Source: Aurantimonas aggregata
GTDB lineage: Bacteria; Pseudomonadota; Alphaproteobacteria; Rhizobiales; Rhizobiaceae
Direction of reading: 5' to 3'
NCBI RefSeq assembly: GCF_010500835.1
Contig: NZ_JAAAMJ010000009.1
Coordinates: 62,001-126,000 of the forward strand
Length of the DNA stretch: 64,000 nt
This document shows positions 54,308-63,224 of the stretch, piece after piece (within the stretch, counting starts at the first letter, position 1; every line of letters starts with the position of its first letter). A program made the translations under genes and the position numbers. The notes below the pieces were generated by a model that did not search any database, was not told the origin of the DNA, and worked only from the letters and a program-made list of their open reading frames with translations.

Positions 54308-55064
54308 GAACGCCGCCGCGGATCGGCCGTCGCCCCGCCCCCTCGTCCAGTTGATCGACGTCCACAAATCATTCGGCGAACTGGAGGTGCTGAAGGGGAT
54401 CGACCTCAGCATCCAGAAGGGCGAGGTTGCCTGCGTGATCGGCCCGTCCGGGTCCGGCAAGTCGACCCTGATCCGGTGCATCAACGCCTTGATCCCGGTG
54501 ACGTCGGGAACGATCCGCGTCGACGACATCGAGGTGAGCGATCCGAAGGTCGACAAGCTGACGCTGCGCCGGCGCGTCGGCATGGTCTTCCAGCAGTACA
54601 ATCTCTTTCCCCACAAGACGGCGCTGCAGAACATCATGATGGCGCCCTGCCACGTCCTCAAGCAGGACAAGGCCGAGGTGGAGGTGCGTGCCCGCAAGCT
54701 GATGGCGAAGGTGAAGCTGGAAGGAAAGGAGAACGTCTATCCGGGCGAACTTTCCGGCGGACAGCAGCAGCGGGTCGCGATCGCCCGAAGCCTGGCGATG
54801 CAGCCCGACGTGATGCTGTTCGACGAGGTGACGGCCGCGCTCGACCCCGAGACCGTCCAGGAAGTCCTGTCGACGATCCGCGAGCTCGCGGAGGAAGGAA
54901 TGACCTGCGTCCTCGTCACCCACGAGATGGGCTTTGCCCGCGAGGTCGGCGACCACGTCTATTTCACCGACAAGGGCACCATCGTCGAGCACGGGCCCCC
55001 GCAGGAATTCTTCGCCGCCCCCAGGGACGAGCGAACCCGGAAGTTCCTTTCGCAGGTTCTCTGA
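54300..55064 (+). CDS. Amino-acid ABC ATPase of the oxidase operon
   Basis: A 254-residue GlnQ-type ATPase. It has Walker [10 protein letters not shown], signature LSGGQQQR, Walker [15 protein letters not shown] and switch [14 protein letters not shown] 54300 overlaps the permease by 8 bp; an in-frame ATG at 54285 is an alternative. Last gene of the oxidase-importer operon, convergent with the deacetylase gene. Confidence 0.93.
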   Translation: MSENAAADRPSPRPLVQLIDVHKSFGELEVLKGIDLSIQKGEVACVIGPSGSGKSTLIRCINALIPVTSGTIRVDDIEVSDPKVDKLTLRRRVGMVFQQYNLFPHKTALQNIMMAPCHVLKQDKAEVEVRARKLMAKVKLEGKENVYPGELSGGQQQRVAIARSLAMQPDVMLFDEVTAALDPETVQEVLSTIRELAEEGMTCVLVTHEMGFAREVGDHVYFTDKGTIVEHGPPQEFFAAPRDERTRKFLSQVL

Positions 55065-55118
55065 GCGGGCGACGGCCACGCTCGACCGGATGCAGGGGTT
55101 GCACGCTCGGCCTGGCGC

Positions 55119-56321
55119 TCAGGCGCGAAGGCGACGGGGCTCCTGCCGGCCTCCCTGCGCTGCGTCCGCCGCCCAGTTGATCAGGCCGGCGAGGAAGGCG
55201 TCGCAGCGTTCAAGCTGGGCGATCTCGACATATTCGTCCGGGCGGTGCGCCTCGGCGATGCGGCCGGGGCCGCAGATGACGGTCTCGATGCCGAGGATCT
55301 CCTTGAAACGGCCGGCCTCGGTGCCGTAGGCGACCTTGGCGTGGCCATTGCTGCCGGCAAAGCGCTGGGCGAGCTTGACGAGTCCGCTCTCGGGCGCGGT
55401 CTCGATTCCCGGCACGGCGGCGAAGACCTCGATCGCGATCCCCGCCTCGGGGGCGATGGCCCGCATCTCCGTCTCCAGCACGTCCCGGGCGTAAGCCGCG
55501 ATCTCCGCAACCAGCGCGTCCGGGTCCTCCCCCGGCATGACGCGGAACTCGAACTCGAATTGGCAGGCATCGGGCACGATGTTCAGCGCGGTCCCGCCGT
55601 GGATCTTGCCGGTATGCGCCGTGGTGAAGGGTACGTCGTAGGCCTCGTCGCGCTTGCCTTCGCGGGCGAGGCGCGCGCCGATTTCCCGTAATCGGGCGAT
55701 GAACAGGGCCGCATATTCGATCGCGTTGACACCCTGTGGCGCCAGCGAGGAGTGGCAGGCGCGGCCGGTCACCGTGACCCTCGCCGAGCGCTTTGCCTTG
55801 TGCGCGACCACGACTGCCATCGAGGTCGGCTCGCCGACGACGCAGTATTGCGGCAGGGTGGCGCGGCCCTTCAGGGCTTCCAGCAGCCCGACGACGCCGA
55901 CGCATCCAACCTCCTCGTCATAGGAGAATGCGAGATGAATCGGACGCGCGAGATCGGTGGCAAGCATGTTCGGCACCGCGGCAAGGACGCAGGCGATGAA
56001 ACCCTTCATGTCGCAGGCGCCGCGGCCATGGAGCCTTCCGTCCCGCTTCGTTAGGGTGAAGGGGTCGCTCCGCCATTCCTGCCCCGCCACCGGCACGACG
56101 TCGGTATGGCCCGACAGGACGATGCCCGGCACGTCTGCCGGGCCGATCGTCGCCCAGAGATTGGCCTTCTGGCCGCTGGCGTCATAGACGCGCTCGCTCG
56201 CCACCCCGAAACCCGCGAGATAGGCCTCTACGAAATCGATGAGCGCGAGGTTGGAGCCGCTGCTGGTCGTATCGAAGCCGACGAGATGGCGCAGGAATTC
56301 GGGGCTCGACTGGAGATGCAT
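55119..56321 (-). CDS. argE: ArgE-type M20 deacetylase
   Basis: A 400-residue zinc hydrolase of the acetylornithine deacetylase/succinyl-diaminopimelate desuccinylase group. The metal and catalytic residues are visible: His72 and Asp74 (SGHTDVVP), Asp104 (GACDMKG) and Glu136-Glu137 (DEEVGC). A dimerisation domain lies in the middle. ATG 56321, with CGGAG 8 nt upstream, fits the family length; the reading from 56561 adds unrelated residues. Position next to a peptide-type importer and a LysR gene suggests a catabolic role on N-acyl amino acids or ureido compounds rather than arginine synthesis. Confidence 0.88.
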   Translation of the reverse strand: MHLQSSPEFLRHLVGFDTTSSGSNLALIDFVEAYLAGFGVASERVYDASGQKANLWATIGPADVPGIVLSGHTDVVPVAGQEWRSDPFTLTKRDGRLHGRGACDMKGFIACVLAAVPNMLATDLARPIHLAFSYDEEVGCVGVVGLLEALKGRATLPQYCVVGEPTSMAVVVAHKAKRSARVTVTGRACHSSLAPQGVNAIEYAALFIARLREIGARLAREGKRDEAYDVPFTTAHTGKIHGGTALNIVPDACQFEFEFRVMPGEDPDALVAEIAAYARDVLETEMRAIAPEAGIAIEVFAAVPGIETAPESGLVKLAQRFAGSNGHAKVAYGTEAGRFKEILGIETVICGPGRIAEAHRPDEYVEIAQLERCDAFLAGLINWAADAAQGGRQEPRRLRA

Positions 56322-56370
56322 GGAAGAAACTCCGACGGGCGCCGTTCGGGAGACGGCGCGGGGACGACGA

Positions 56371-57294
56371 TCAGATGAGGGCCTTGCGCACCAGCGCCAT
56401 GAAGTCCGCGGCGGCCAGCGACAAGGGCCGGCTGGCGGGCGACAGGAAGCAGGCGCGATAGGGAATGGCCGGCGCGAACGGCCGCACGACGATGCCGCTG
56501 CCGAGCTGGTGGACGATCGGGAAGGGATTGAGCAGCGCCACCCCCAGCCCTTCGCGAACAAACTCCGCCGCCGAGACCGCCGTGGCGGTTTCGATGACCA
56601 TGTGGCGGCGCACCCCGACCTTGTCGAAGAACCGGTCGATCTGGCTGCGGCCGGAATGGCGACGGGTCAGCGCGACGAACGGCTGGCCTTCCAGATCCTG
56701 CGGCCGGATGATCTCGTGGTCGGCCAGTCTGTGCCGGCTCGGCAGCGCACAGATCGCCTCCGTCGCGACCAGCAGATCGCTGCGCACGCCGTCGTGCACG
56801 ACGGCAGTGTCGGTCAGGCCGATATCGTGACGGTCCTCGGCGATGCCGGTCACCAGCACATCGCTCGAAAGGACCTCGAAGACGATTTCGAGTGCCGGAT
56901 TGGTCTTGGTGAACCGGGCGACGATCGGCGGCAGGAACCGGTGCGCGATCGTCGGCGGCGCGGCGATGCGCAGCGTCCCGCCATGCGAGCTGGCGGCGCT
57001 CGAGCGATCGACGATCCGGCCGAGGGCCGCGAAGATCGGGCCCAACTCGTCGTTGACCGCCAGCGCGTCGGGATTGGGGACCAGCCGGCCCCCCGATCGA
57101 TCGAAAAGCTGCCGGCCGAGCGTCGCCTCCAGCTCGGCGAGCGCCCGGCTGACCGCCGATTGCGACAGGCCGAGCCGCTGCGCCGCAAGCGTCGTCTTGC
57201 CGGTCTCGACCAGCGCGCGCAGCACCTCGAGCTCACGAAGCGTGAACCCCGCGCGGCGCGGCTCCTGTCGGACGGGCGATGATTTTTCAGGCAT
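56371..57294 (-). CDS. LysR-family regulator divergent from the peptide importer
   Basis: A 307-residue LysR-type regulator with helix-turn-helix TTLAAQRLGLSQSAVSRALAELEATLGRQLFDRS and a complete effector domain. ATG 57294 is chosen; the only alternative is a TTG at 57336. It lies 49 bp upstream of argE on the same strand and is divergent from the peptide importer across about 150 bp, so it may control both directions. An imperfect dyad (ATATCTAT-N7-ATGTATAT, 57293-57315) overlaps its start and could be a self-regulatory site. Confidence 0.9.
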   Translation of the reverse strand: MPEKSSPVRQEPRRAGFTLRELEVLRALVETGKTTLAAQRLGLSQSAVSRALAELEATLGRQLFDRSGGRLVPNPDALAVNDELGPIFAALGRIVDRSSAASSHGGTLRIAAPPTIAHRFLPPIVARFTKTNPALEIVFEVLSSDVLVTGIAEDRHDIGLTDTAVVHDGVRSDLLVATEAICALPSRHRLADHEIIRPQDLEGQPFVALTRRHSGRSQIDRFFDKVGVRRHMVIETATAVSAAEFVREGLGVALLNPFPIVHQLGSGIVVRPFAPAIPYRACFLSPASRPLSLAAADFMALVRKALI

Positions 57295-57442
57295 ATCTAT
57301 GCGGTAAATGTATATCTTTTGCTCTTTCAAATTCAACTACAGCATAATAGCCTCACTGCCAACAGTCGGATTGACCCGGCGGTGCGGCGCTCGGACAGAG
57401 GTCCGGCGCGCCGGAATCCTCGTATGTTCGTGGAGAGACAAG

Positions 57443-59044
57443 ATGAAAACAGGTGCCCTCTTTACCTGCCTCGTCGCCGGCACTGTCCTTTCCGGCGCGG
57501 CCCAGGCGGCTGACCTCGTCGTCGGTCTCAAGTCGGAAGCGACGTCGATGGACCCGCAGTTTCACCAGCTGTCGACCAACACCCAGGTGCTGCTCAACAT
57601 CTTCGAGGGGCTGACCAACCAGGACGCGTTGCAGAAGGTGACCCCAGCGCTGGCGACCGAATGGGAGGCGGTCGACGACACCACCTGGCGCTTCACCCTG
57701 CGCGACGGCGTCAAGTTCCAGAACGGCAGCACGTTCTCGGCCCGCGACGTGATCTACACCTATTGCCGCGTGCCGCTGGTGGAGAACTCGCCCTCGTCCT
57801 TCACCATCTACACGGCGACCATCACCGACGTGAAACCCGACGGCGACAATGCCGTGCTGATCAGCACCGACGGCCCGAACCCGCTGCTGCCGACCGACGT
57901 CGCCAACCTGCCGCTCCTCTCGGCCGACGCCGCCGGCGCCGAAGACACCGTCACCTACAAGCCGGGCGGCGAATGCGAAGGCATGGGGACCGTGCCGCAA
58001 TCGGCCGACTTCAATTCGCCCGAGATCACCGTCGGGACCGGGCCCTACCGGCTGGAAAGCTTCGTGCGCGGCAGCCAGATGGTGCTGACGCGCTACGACG
58101 ACTACTGGGGCGAGCAGCCCGACTGGGACAAGGTGACGCTGCGGCCGCTGACCAGCGACGGGCCGCGGGTGGCCGCGCTCCTGTCGGGCGACGTCGACAT
58201 GATCGAGTCGCCGCCGATCCAGGATCTGCCGCGTATCGAACAGGCCGGCTACAGCGTCGTCGACGCGCTGTCGAACCGCATCATCTATCTTGCGATGGAC
58301 CAGGACGGCGAGGCCCCGAGTATCGGCGGTACGGACGGCAAGAACCCGCTGCTCGACAAGAAGGTCCGCGAGGCGATCTCGCTGGCGATCAACCGAGACG
58401 CCATCGTCGAGCGCATCATGGGCGGCTATGCCCAGGCCGCCGGCGAATTGCTGCCGCCGCCGATGTTCGGCACCAACGGCCGTGCCGTCGATGCCTACGA
58501 TCCGGAAAAGGCCAAGCAGCTCCTCACAGAGGCCGGCTATCCCGACGGTTTCGAGATCACGCTCGGCACGCCGAACGACCGCTACATCAACGATGCGCAG
58601 GTCGCCCAGGCGGTCGCCCAGATGCTGGCGCGGATCGGCATCCGGACCAATGTCGACGCGCAGACGGCGAGCCAGTTCTTCTCCCGCCGCAACGCGCTCG
58701 ACTTCCCGATATATCTCGCCGGCTGGAGCGCCTCATCGGGCGAGATGTCCTCGCCGCTGAAGTCGCTGGTCGCCACCTACAACAAGGAAGCGGGGACCGG
58801 CCCGACCAACGCCGGGCGCTATTCCAATCCGGCGATGGACGAACTCCTGAAGACGGCGATGACGACGATCGACGATGCGGAGCGCGAGAAGATGCTGCAG
58901 GAGGCCGAGCAGATGGTGCTCGACGATTTCGGCATCATCCCGCTGCATTACGAGCAGACGGTCTGGGCCCTCAAGGAGGGGCTGACCTACGAGCCGCGCG
59001 TCGACCAGTACACGATCGCCTCGCAAGTCCACGCCGCGGAATAG
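57443..59044 (+). CDS. Family 5 peptide-type binding protein
   Basis: A 533-residue periplasmic binding protein of the DppA/OppA family. The signal peptide MKTGALFTCLVAGTVLSGAAQA is followed by ADLVVGLKSEATSMDPQ. FTLRDGVKFQNGSTFSARDVIYT is the family signature region. GGAGAGACAAG before ATG 57443 is the ribosome-binding site. It feeds DppBCDF-type genes downstream. Ligands in this family range from peptides to opines and glycans, so the substrate is open. Confidence 0.92.
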   Translation: MKTGALFTCLVAGTVLSGAAQAADLVVGLKSEATSMDPQFHQLSTNTQVLLNIFEGLTNQDALQKVTPALATEWEAVDDTTWRFTLRDGVKFQNGSTFSARDVIYTYCRVPLVENSPSSFTIYTATITDVKPDGDNAVLISTDGPNPLLPTDVANLPLLSADAAGAEDTVTYKPGGECEGMGTVPQSADFNSPEITVGTGPYRLESFVRGSQMVLTRYDDYWGEQPDWDKVTLRPLTSDGPRVAALLSGDVDMIESPPIQDLPRIEQAGYSVVDALSNRIIYLAMDQDGEAPSIGGTDGKNPLLDKKVREAISLAINRDAIVERIMGGYAQAAGELLPPPMFGTNGRAVDAYDPEKAKQLLTEAGYPDGFEITLGTPNDRYINDAQVAQAVAQMLARIGIRTNVDAQTASQFFSRRNALDFPIYLAGWSASSGEMSSPLKSLVATYNKEAGTGPTNAGRYSNPAMDELLKTAMTTIDDAEREKMLQEAEQMVLDDFGIIPLHYEQTVWALKEGLTYEPRVDQYTIASQVHAAE

Positions 59045-59212
59045 GCCAGCCCCGATCCGCACCGCCGAACCAGGCAGAGGCGGCCCCGACAGGTGTTAGG
59101 CGCCGTCCTCGCCCGACGACTTCGCCACCCCCGGCGAGCCGTCGACCGCCAGCCCCGGGCGCCCTGATGCGCGCCGGTCGCTGGATGGCCCGATCCAACC
59201 CGGACGCCGACG

Positions 59213-60190
59213 ATGACCGTCTATCTCCTGCGCCGTCTTGGTCAGAGCCTCATCGCCCTCGCGGCGATGGCGATCATGGTGTTCGTCGGGGTCTTTGCCA
59301 TCGGCAACCCGGTCGACATCCTGATCAACCCGGAGGCGAGCCAGGCCGAGATCGCCGCAACCACGGCGCGGCTCGGTCTCGACAAGCCGCTATGGGAGCA
59401 GTTCGCGCGCTTCGTCGGCAATCTCTTCCAGGGCGACCTCGGCACCTCCTTCGTCTACGGCCGGCCGGCGGCGGAGATCATCCTGGAGCGGCTGCCGGCG
59501 ACGATGGAGCTGGCGGTGACGGCACTGCTGATCTCCGTGCTGATCGGCGTGCCGCTCGGCGTCTATGCCGGGCTTAAACCGGACAGCATCGGCGGCCGCT
59601 CGGTCATGGCCGGCTCGATCTTCGGCTTCTCCCTGCCGAATTTCTGGCAGGGCATGCTGCTGATCCTGGTCTTCTCCGTGCTGCTCGGCTGGCTGCCGGC
59701 CGGCGGGCGCGGCGAGACGGTGACGGTGCTCGGCGTCCGGCTGAGCTTTCTCACCTGGGACGGACTGCAGCACATGCTGCTGCCGGCGCTGAACCTGGCT
59801 CTCTTCAAGATGTCGCTGGTGATCCGGCTGACGCGGGCCAACACCAGGGAGGTCTGCCTGCAGGAATACATCAAGTTCGCGCGGGCCAAGGGGCTCTCCT
59901 CGCGCCGCATCGTCCTCGTCCATATCCTGAAGAACATCATGATCCCGGTGGTGACCATCCTCGGCCTCGAGCTCGGATCGATGATCGCCTTCGCCATCGT
60001 CACCGAGACGGTTTTCGCCTGGCCCGGCATGGGCAAGCTGCTGATCGACTCGATCAACCTGCTCGATCGCCCGGTGATCGTCGCCTACCTGATGCTGACG
60101 GTGGTGATCATCGTCTCGATCAACCTCGTCGTCGACCTGCTCTACTCGGCGCTCGATCCCCGGATCCGGCTGTCGCAGGTAAAATCATGA
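59213..60190 (+). CDS. Peptide-type ABC permease (DppB-like)
   Basis: A 325-residue inner-membrane permease. The N-terminal MTVYLLRRLGQSLIAL start, a large periplasmic loop with DLGTSFVYGRPAAEIILERLPAT, and the C-terminal ETVFAWPGMGKLLIDSI are hallmarks of DppB. The docking region is YIKFARAKGLSSRRIVLVHILKN. A 168-bp gap separates it from the binding-protein gene and shows no clear promoter. It overlaps the next gene by 4 bp. Confidence 0.93.
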   Translation: MTVYLLRRLGQSLIALAAMAIMVFVGVFAIGNPVDILINPEASQAEIAATTARLGLDKPLWEQFARFVGNLFQGDLGTSFVYGRPAAEIILERLPATMELAVTALLISVLIGVPLGVYAGLKPDSIGGRSVMAGSIFGFSLPNFWQGMLLILVFSVLLGWLPAGGRGETVTVLGVRLSFLTWDGLQHMLLPALNLALFKMSLVIRLTRANTREVCLQEYIKFARAKGLSSRRIVLVHILKNIMIPVVTILGLELGSMIAFAIVTETVFAWPGMGKLLIDSINLLDRPVIVAYLMLTVVIIVSINLVVDLLYSALDPRIRLSQVKS

Positions 60191-61119
60191 GCGACGACGC
60201 CTTCGTCTCCGGCCTCGCGCCCGCCGCGACATCGCCTGTCGCGGTCGACAGCCCGCTGAAGCGCATCGCGCGCGCCTTCTTCGAGGACCGGCTCGCCGTC
60301 GCCGGCCTCGTGCTTTTCCTCGCCATCCTGCTGCTGGCGGTCTTCGCGCCGCTGATCGCGCCGCAGAACCCCTACGACCTCGCCCAGCTCGACATCATGG
60401 ACGGCGGCCAGCCGCCGGGCGCGGCGAGCTTCGCCACCGGCGGCACCTATTACCTCGGCACCGACGAGCAGGGCCGCGACATGCTCTCGGCGATCCTCTA
60501 CGGGCTGCGCATCAGCCTCGTCGTCGCGACGGTGTCGCTCGCCTTCGCCATCGCCATCGGCGTCACCGCCGGCATCGCCGCCGCCTATTTCGGCGGCCGG
60601 ATCGACGCGCTGATCATGCGGGTCGTCGACCTGCAGCTGTCCTTCCCGGCAATCCTGATTGCCCTCATCCTGCTGGCGCTCTGGGGCCGCGGCGTCGACA
60701 AGGTGATCATCGCGCTGGTCATCGTGCAATGGGCCTATTACGCTCGCACCGTCCGCTCCTCGGCGATTGTCGAGGCCCGCAAGGACTACGTCGAAGCGGC
60801 ACGATGCCTGGCGCTGTCGCATGGCCGGATCATGTTCCACCATCTCCTTCCGAACTGCCTGCCGCCGCTGATCGTCGTCGCCACGGTGCAGATCGCCCAG
60901 GCCATCGCGCTCGAGGCGACCCTGTCCTTCCTCGGTGTCGGCGTGCCGATCACCGAGCCCTCGCTCGGGCTGCTGATCGCCAACGGCTACGACTATTTGC
61001 TCTCGGGCCGCTACTGGGTCAGCCTGTTCCCCGGCATAGCGCTGGTCGTCACCACCCTGGCGATCAACATCGTCGGCGACCGCCTGCGCGACGTCTTCAA
61101 TCCAAGGCTGCAGAAATGA
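60187..61119 (+). CDS. Peptide-type ABC permease (DppC-like)
   Basis: A 310-residue permease. FFEDRLAVAGLVLFLAILLLAVFAPLIAPQNPYD is the typical DppC N-terminus. YYLGTDEQGRDMLSAILYGLRISL and the docking region ARKDYVEAARCLALSHGRIMFHHLLPN are conserved. It overlaps both neighbours by 4 bp, so expression is coupled. Confidence 0.93.
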   Translation: MSDDAFVSGLAPAATSPVAVDSPLKRIARAFFEDRLAVAGLVLFLAILLLAVFAPLIAPQNPYDLAQLDIMDGGQPPGAASFATGGTYYLGTDEQGRDMLSAILYGLRISLVVATVSLAFAIAIGVTAGIAAAYFGGRIDALIMRVVDLQLSFPAILIALILLALWGRGVDKVIIALVIVQWAYYARTVRSSAIVEARKDYVEAARCLALSHGRIMFHHLLPNCLPPLIVVATVQIAQAIALEATLSFLGVGVPITEPSLGLLIANGYDYLLSGRYWVSLFPGIALVVTTLAINIVGDRLRDVFNPRLQK

Positions 61120-62168
61120 CCCCGCTGCTCAGCGTCGACGGGCTGCAGACGCATTTCTTCACGCGCGACGGTGTCGCCAAGGCGGTCGACGGCGTCAGCT
61201 TCAGCCTCGAGCGCGGCCAGATCCTCGGCCTTGTCGGCGAATCCGGCTCCGGCAAGTCGGTCACCGGCTTCTCGCTTCTCGGGCTCGTCGACCCGCCCGG
61301 CCGGGTCGTCGGCGGTACCATCACCTTCGACGGCGAGGACCTTGTGAAGGGCGGCGAGCCGATGCTGCGCACGCTGCGCGGCAAGCGCATCGCGATGATC
61401 TTCCAGGATCCGATGATGACGCTGAACCCGGTGCTGCGCATCGACACGCAGATGGTCGAGACGGTGCTGGCGCACGAGAGAATGTCCCACGCCGAAGCGC
61501 TGAAGCGTTGCCGCGAGGCGCTGGTGATGGTGGGGATCTCGTCTCCCGACGAACGCCTGCAAAGCTATCCGCACCAGTTCTCCGGCGGCATGCGCCAGCG
61601 CGTCGCCATCGCCATCGCGCTCCTGCACAAGCCGGACCTGATCATCGCCGACGAGCCAACGACGGCGCTCGACGTCACCATCCAGGCGCAGATCCTCGCC
61701 GAGGTGCAAAAGCTGTGTGCCGAGACCGGCACGGCGCTGATCTGGATCACCCACGATCTCGCCGTCGTCTCCGGCCTCGCCGACCGGCTGGCGGTGATGT
61801 ATGCCGGCCGCGTCGTCGAGGAGGGCGAGACCGCCCGCGTCATCGAGCGGCCGCTGCATCCCTACACCAAGGGGCTGATCGACTCCGTGCCGCAGGGCAA
61901 GACGCGCGGCGCCCGGCTGCAGCAGATCAGCGGCATGACGCCGTCGCTGCTCGCCCTGCCGCAGGGCTGCGCCTTCCGGCCGCGCTGCGCGCGCGCCGAC
62001 GCGGCCTGCCTCGAAGAGCCGGCGCTCGAGGAAAAGCTTCCCGACCGCAAGGTCCGCTGCTTCCATCCCTGGACGCTCGACGCGGCGGCGGATGCGCACA
62101 TGCCCACCGTGACGGAAACGGCCGACCAACGGAGCGGGGCCGCCGCCCGGACGGGGACACGGGCATGA
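61116..62168 (+). CDS. Peptide-type ABC ATPase (DppD-like)
   Basis: A 350-residue ATPase. It has Walker A GESGSGKS, signature FSGGMRQR, Walker [15 protein letters not shown] and switch [11 protein letters not shown]. The C-terminal oligopeptide-transport extension contains a Cys cluster ([15 protein letters not shown]), which in this family can hold an Fe-S cluster. ATG 61116 overlaps the permease by 4 bp. Works as a pair with the next ATPase. Confidence 0.93.
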   Translation: MTPLLSVDGLQTHFFTRDGVAKAVDGVSFSLERGQILGLVGESGSGKSVTGFSLLGLVDPPGRVVGGTITFDGEDLVKGGEPMLRTLRGKRIAMIFQDPMMTLNPVLRIDTQMVETVLAHERMSHAEALKRCREALVMVGISSPDERLQSYPHQFSGGMRQRVAIAIALLHKPDLIIADEPTTALDVTIQAQILAEVQKLCAETGTALIWITHDLAVVSGLADRLAVMYAGRVVEEGETARVIERPLHPYTKGLIDSVPQGKTRGARLQQISGMTPSLLALPQGCAFRPRCARADAACLEEPALEEKLPDRKVRCFHPWTLDAAADAHMPTVTETADQRSGAAARTGTRA

Positions 62169-63163
62169 GCGAGGCAATCCTCGAGATCGACGGCGTCTCG
62201 AAGCGCTTCGTCAAGACTCTCGATCTTGCCGAGAGAGCCGCGCGCATGCTCGGCGCCACGGTGCGCGAATTGACCGTACACGCCGTCGACGGCGTCGACC
62301 TGTCGATCCGCAAGGGCGAGGTCATGGGCCTCGTCGGCGAATCCGGCTGTGGCAAGTCCACCCTCGGGCGCATGGTTGCCGGCCTGCACCCACCCAGCGC
62401 CGGGCAGATCCGCTTTCGGGGCCGCGACGTGGCAAGCCTGAAGGGCGCCGATGCTCGGGAAGCCGCACTGAAGGTGCAGATGGTCTTCCAGGATCCGATG
62501 TCGTCGCTCAACCCGCGAATGCGGGTCGACCAGATCGTCGGCGAGGCGCCGCGCGTCCATGGCCTTGCCGGCAGCGGCGAGATCGACGCCTATGTCGAGG
62601 CGGCGCTGCAGCGTGTCGGCCTCGATCCGGCGATGCGCAAGCGCTATCCGCACCAGTTCTCCGGCGGCCAGCGGGCCCGCATCGGCATCGCCCGCGCGCT
62701 CGCGGTGCAGCCGGATTTCATCGTCTGCGACGAATCCGTCGCCGCCCTCGACGTCTCGATCCAGGCGCAGATCCTCAACCTGTTCATGGACCTGCGCGAG
62801 GAGCTCGACCTCACCTACCTATTCATCAGCCACGATCTCGGCGTCGTCGAGCACATTTCCGACCGCATCGCGATCATGTATCTCGGGCGGATGGTCGAGC
62901 AGGGCGCCAGCGAGGAGATCTTCACCGCGCCGAACCATCCCTACACCCAGGCGCTGCTCGCCGAGATCCCGACCTTCGCCACCACCAAGAAGACCTATTC
63001 GGCGATCAAGGGCGAGATCCCCTCGCCGATCGATCCGCCCCCCGGCTGCCATTTCCATCCGCGCTGCCCGCACGCGTTCGAGCGCTGCCGCGTCGAGCGC
63101 CCGGCGCTGAAGGAAATCGCCGCGAACCGCTATTCGGCCTGCCATCTCAACGACATGAGCTGA
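62165..63163 (+). CDS. Peptide-type ABC ATPase (DppF-like)
   Basis: A 332-residue ATPase. It has Walker A GESGCGKST, Walker B FIVCDESVAALDVS, switch FISHDLGVVEHIS, and a C-terminal cysteine cluster (GCHFHPRCPHAFERC). The signature reads FSGGQRAR, with Ala in place of the more usual Gln near its end. It overlaps the first ATPase gene by 4 bp and is followed after 61 bp by the M20 peptidase gene. Confidence 0.92.
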   Translation: MSEAILEIDGVSKRFVKTLDLAERAARMLGATVRELTVHAVDGVDLSIRKGEVMGLVGESGCGKSTLGRMVAGLHPPSAGQIRFRGRDVASLKGADAREAALKVQMVFQDPMSSLNPRMRVDQIVGEAPRVHGLAGSGEIDAYVEAALQRVGLDPAMRKRYPHQFSGGQRARIGIARALAVQPDFIVCDESVAALDVSIQAQILNLFMDLREELDLTYLFISHDLGVVEHISDRIAIMYLGRMVEQGASEEIFTAPNHPYTQALLAEIPTFATTKKTYSAIKGEIPSPIDPPPGCHFHPRCPHAFERCRVERPALKEIAANRYSACHLNDMS

Positions 63164-63224
63164 CCGGCCATGTCTCTCGCCGCCAAGCGCGTCGGGACGC
63201 ACCGCACAAGCCAAGAGAAAGACC

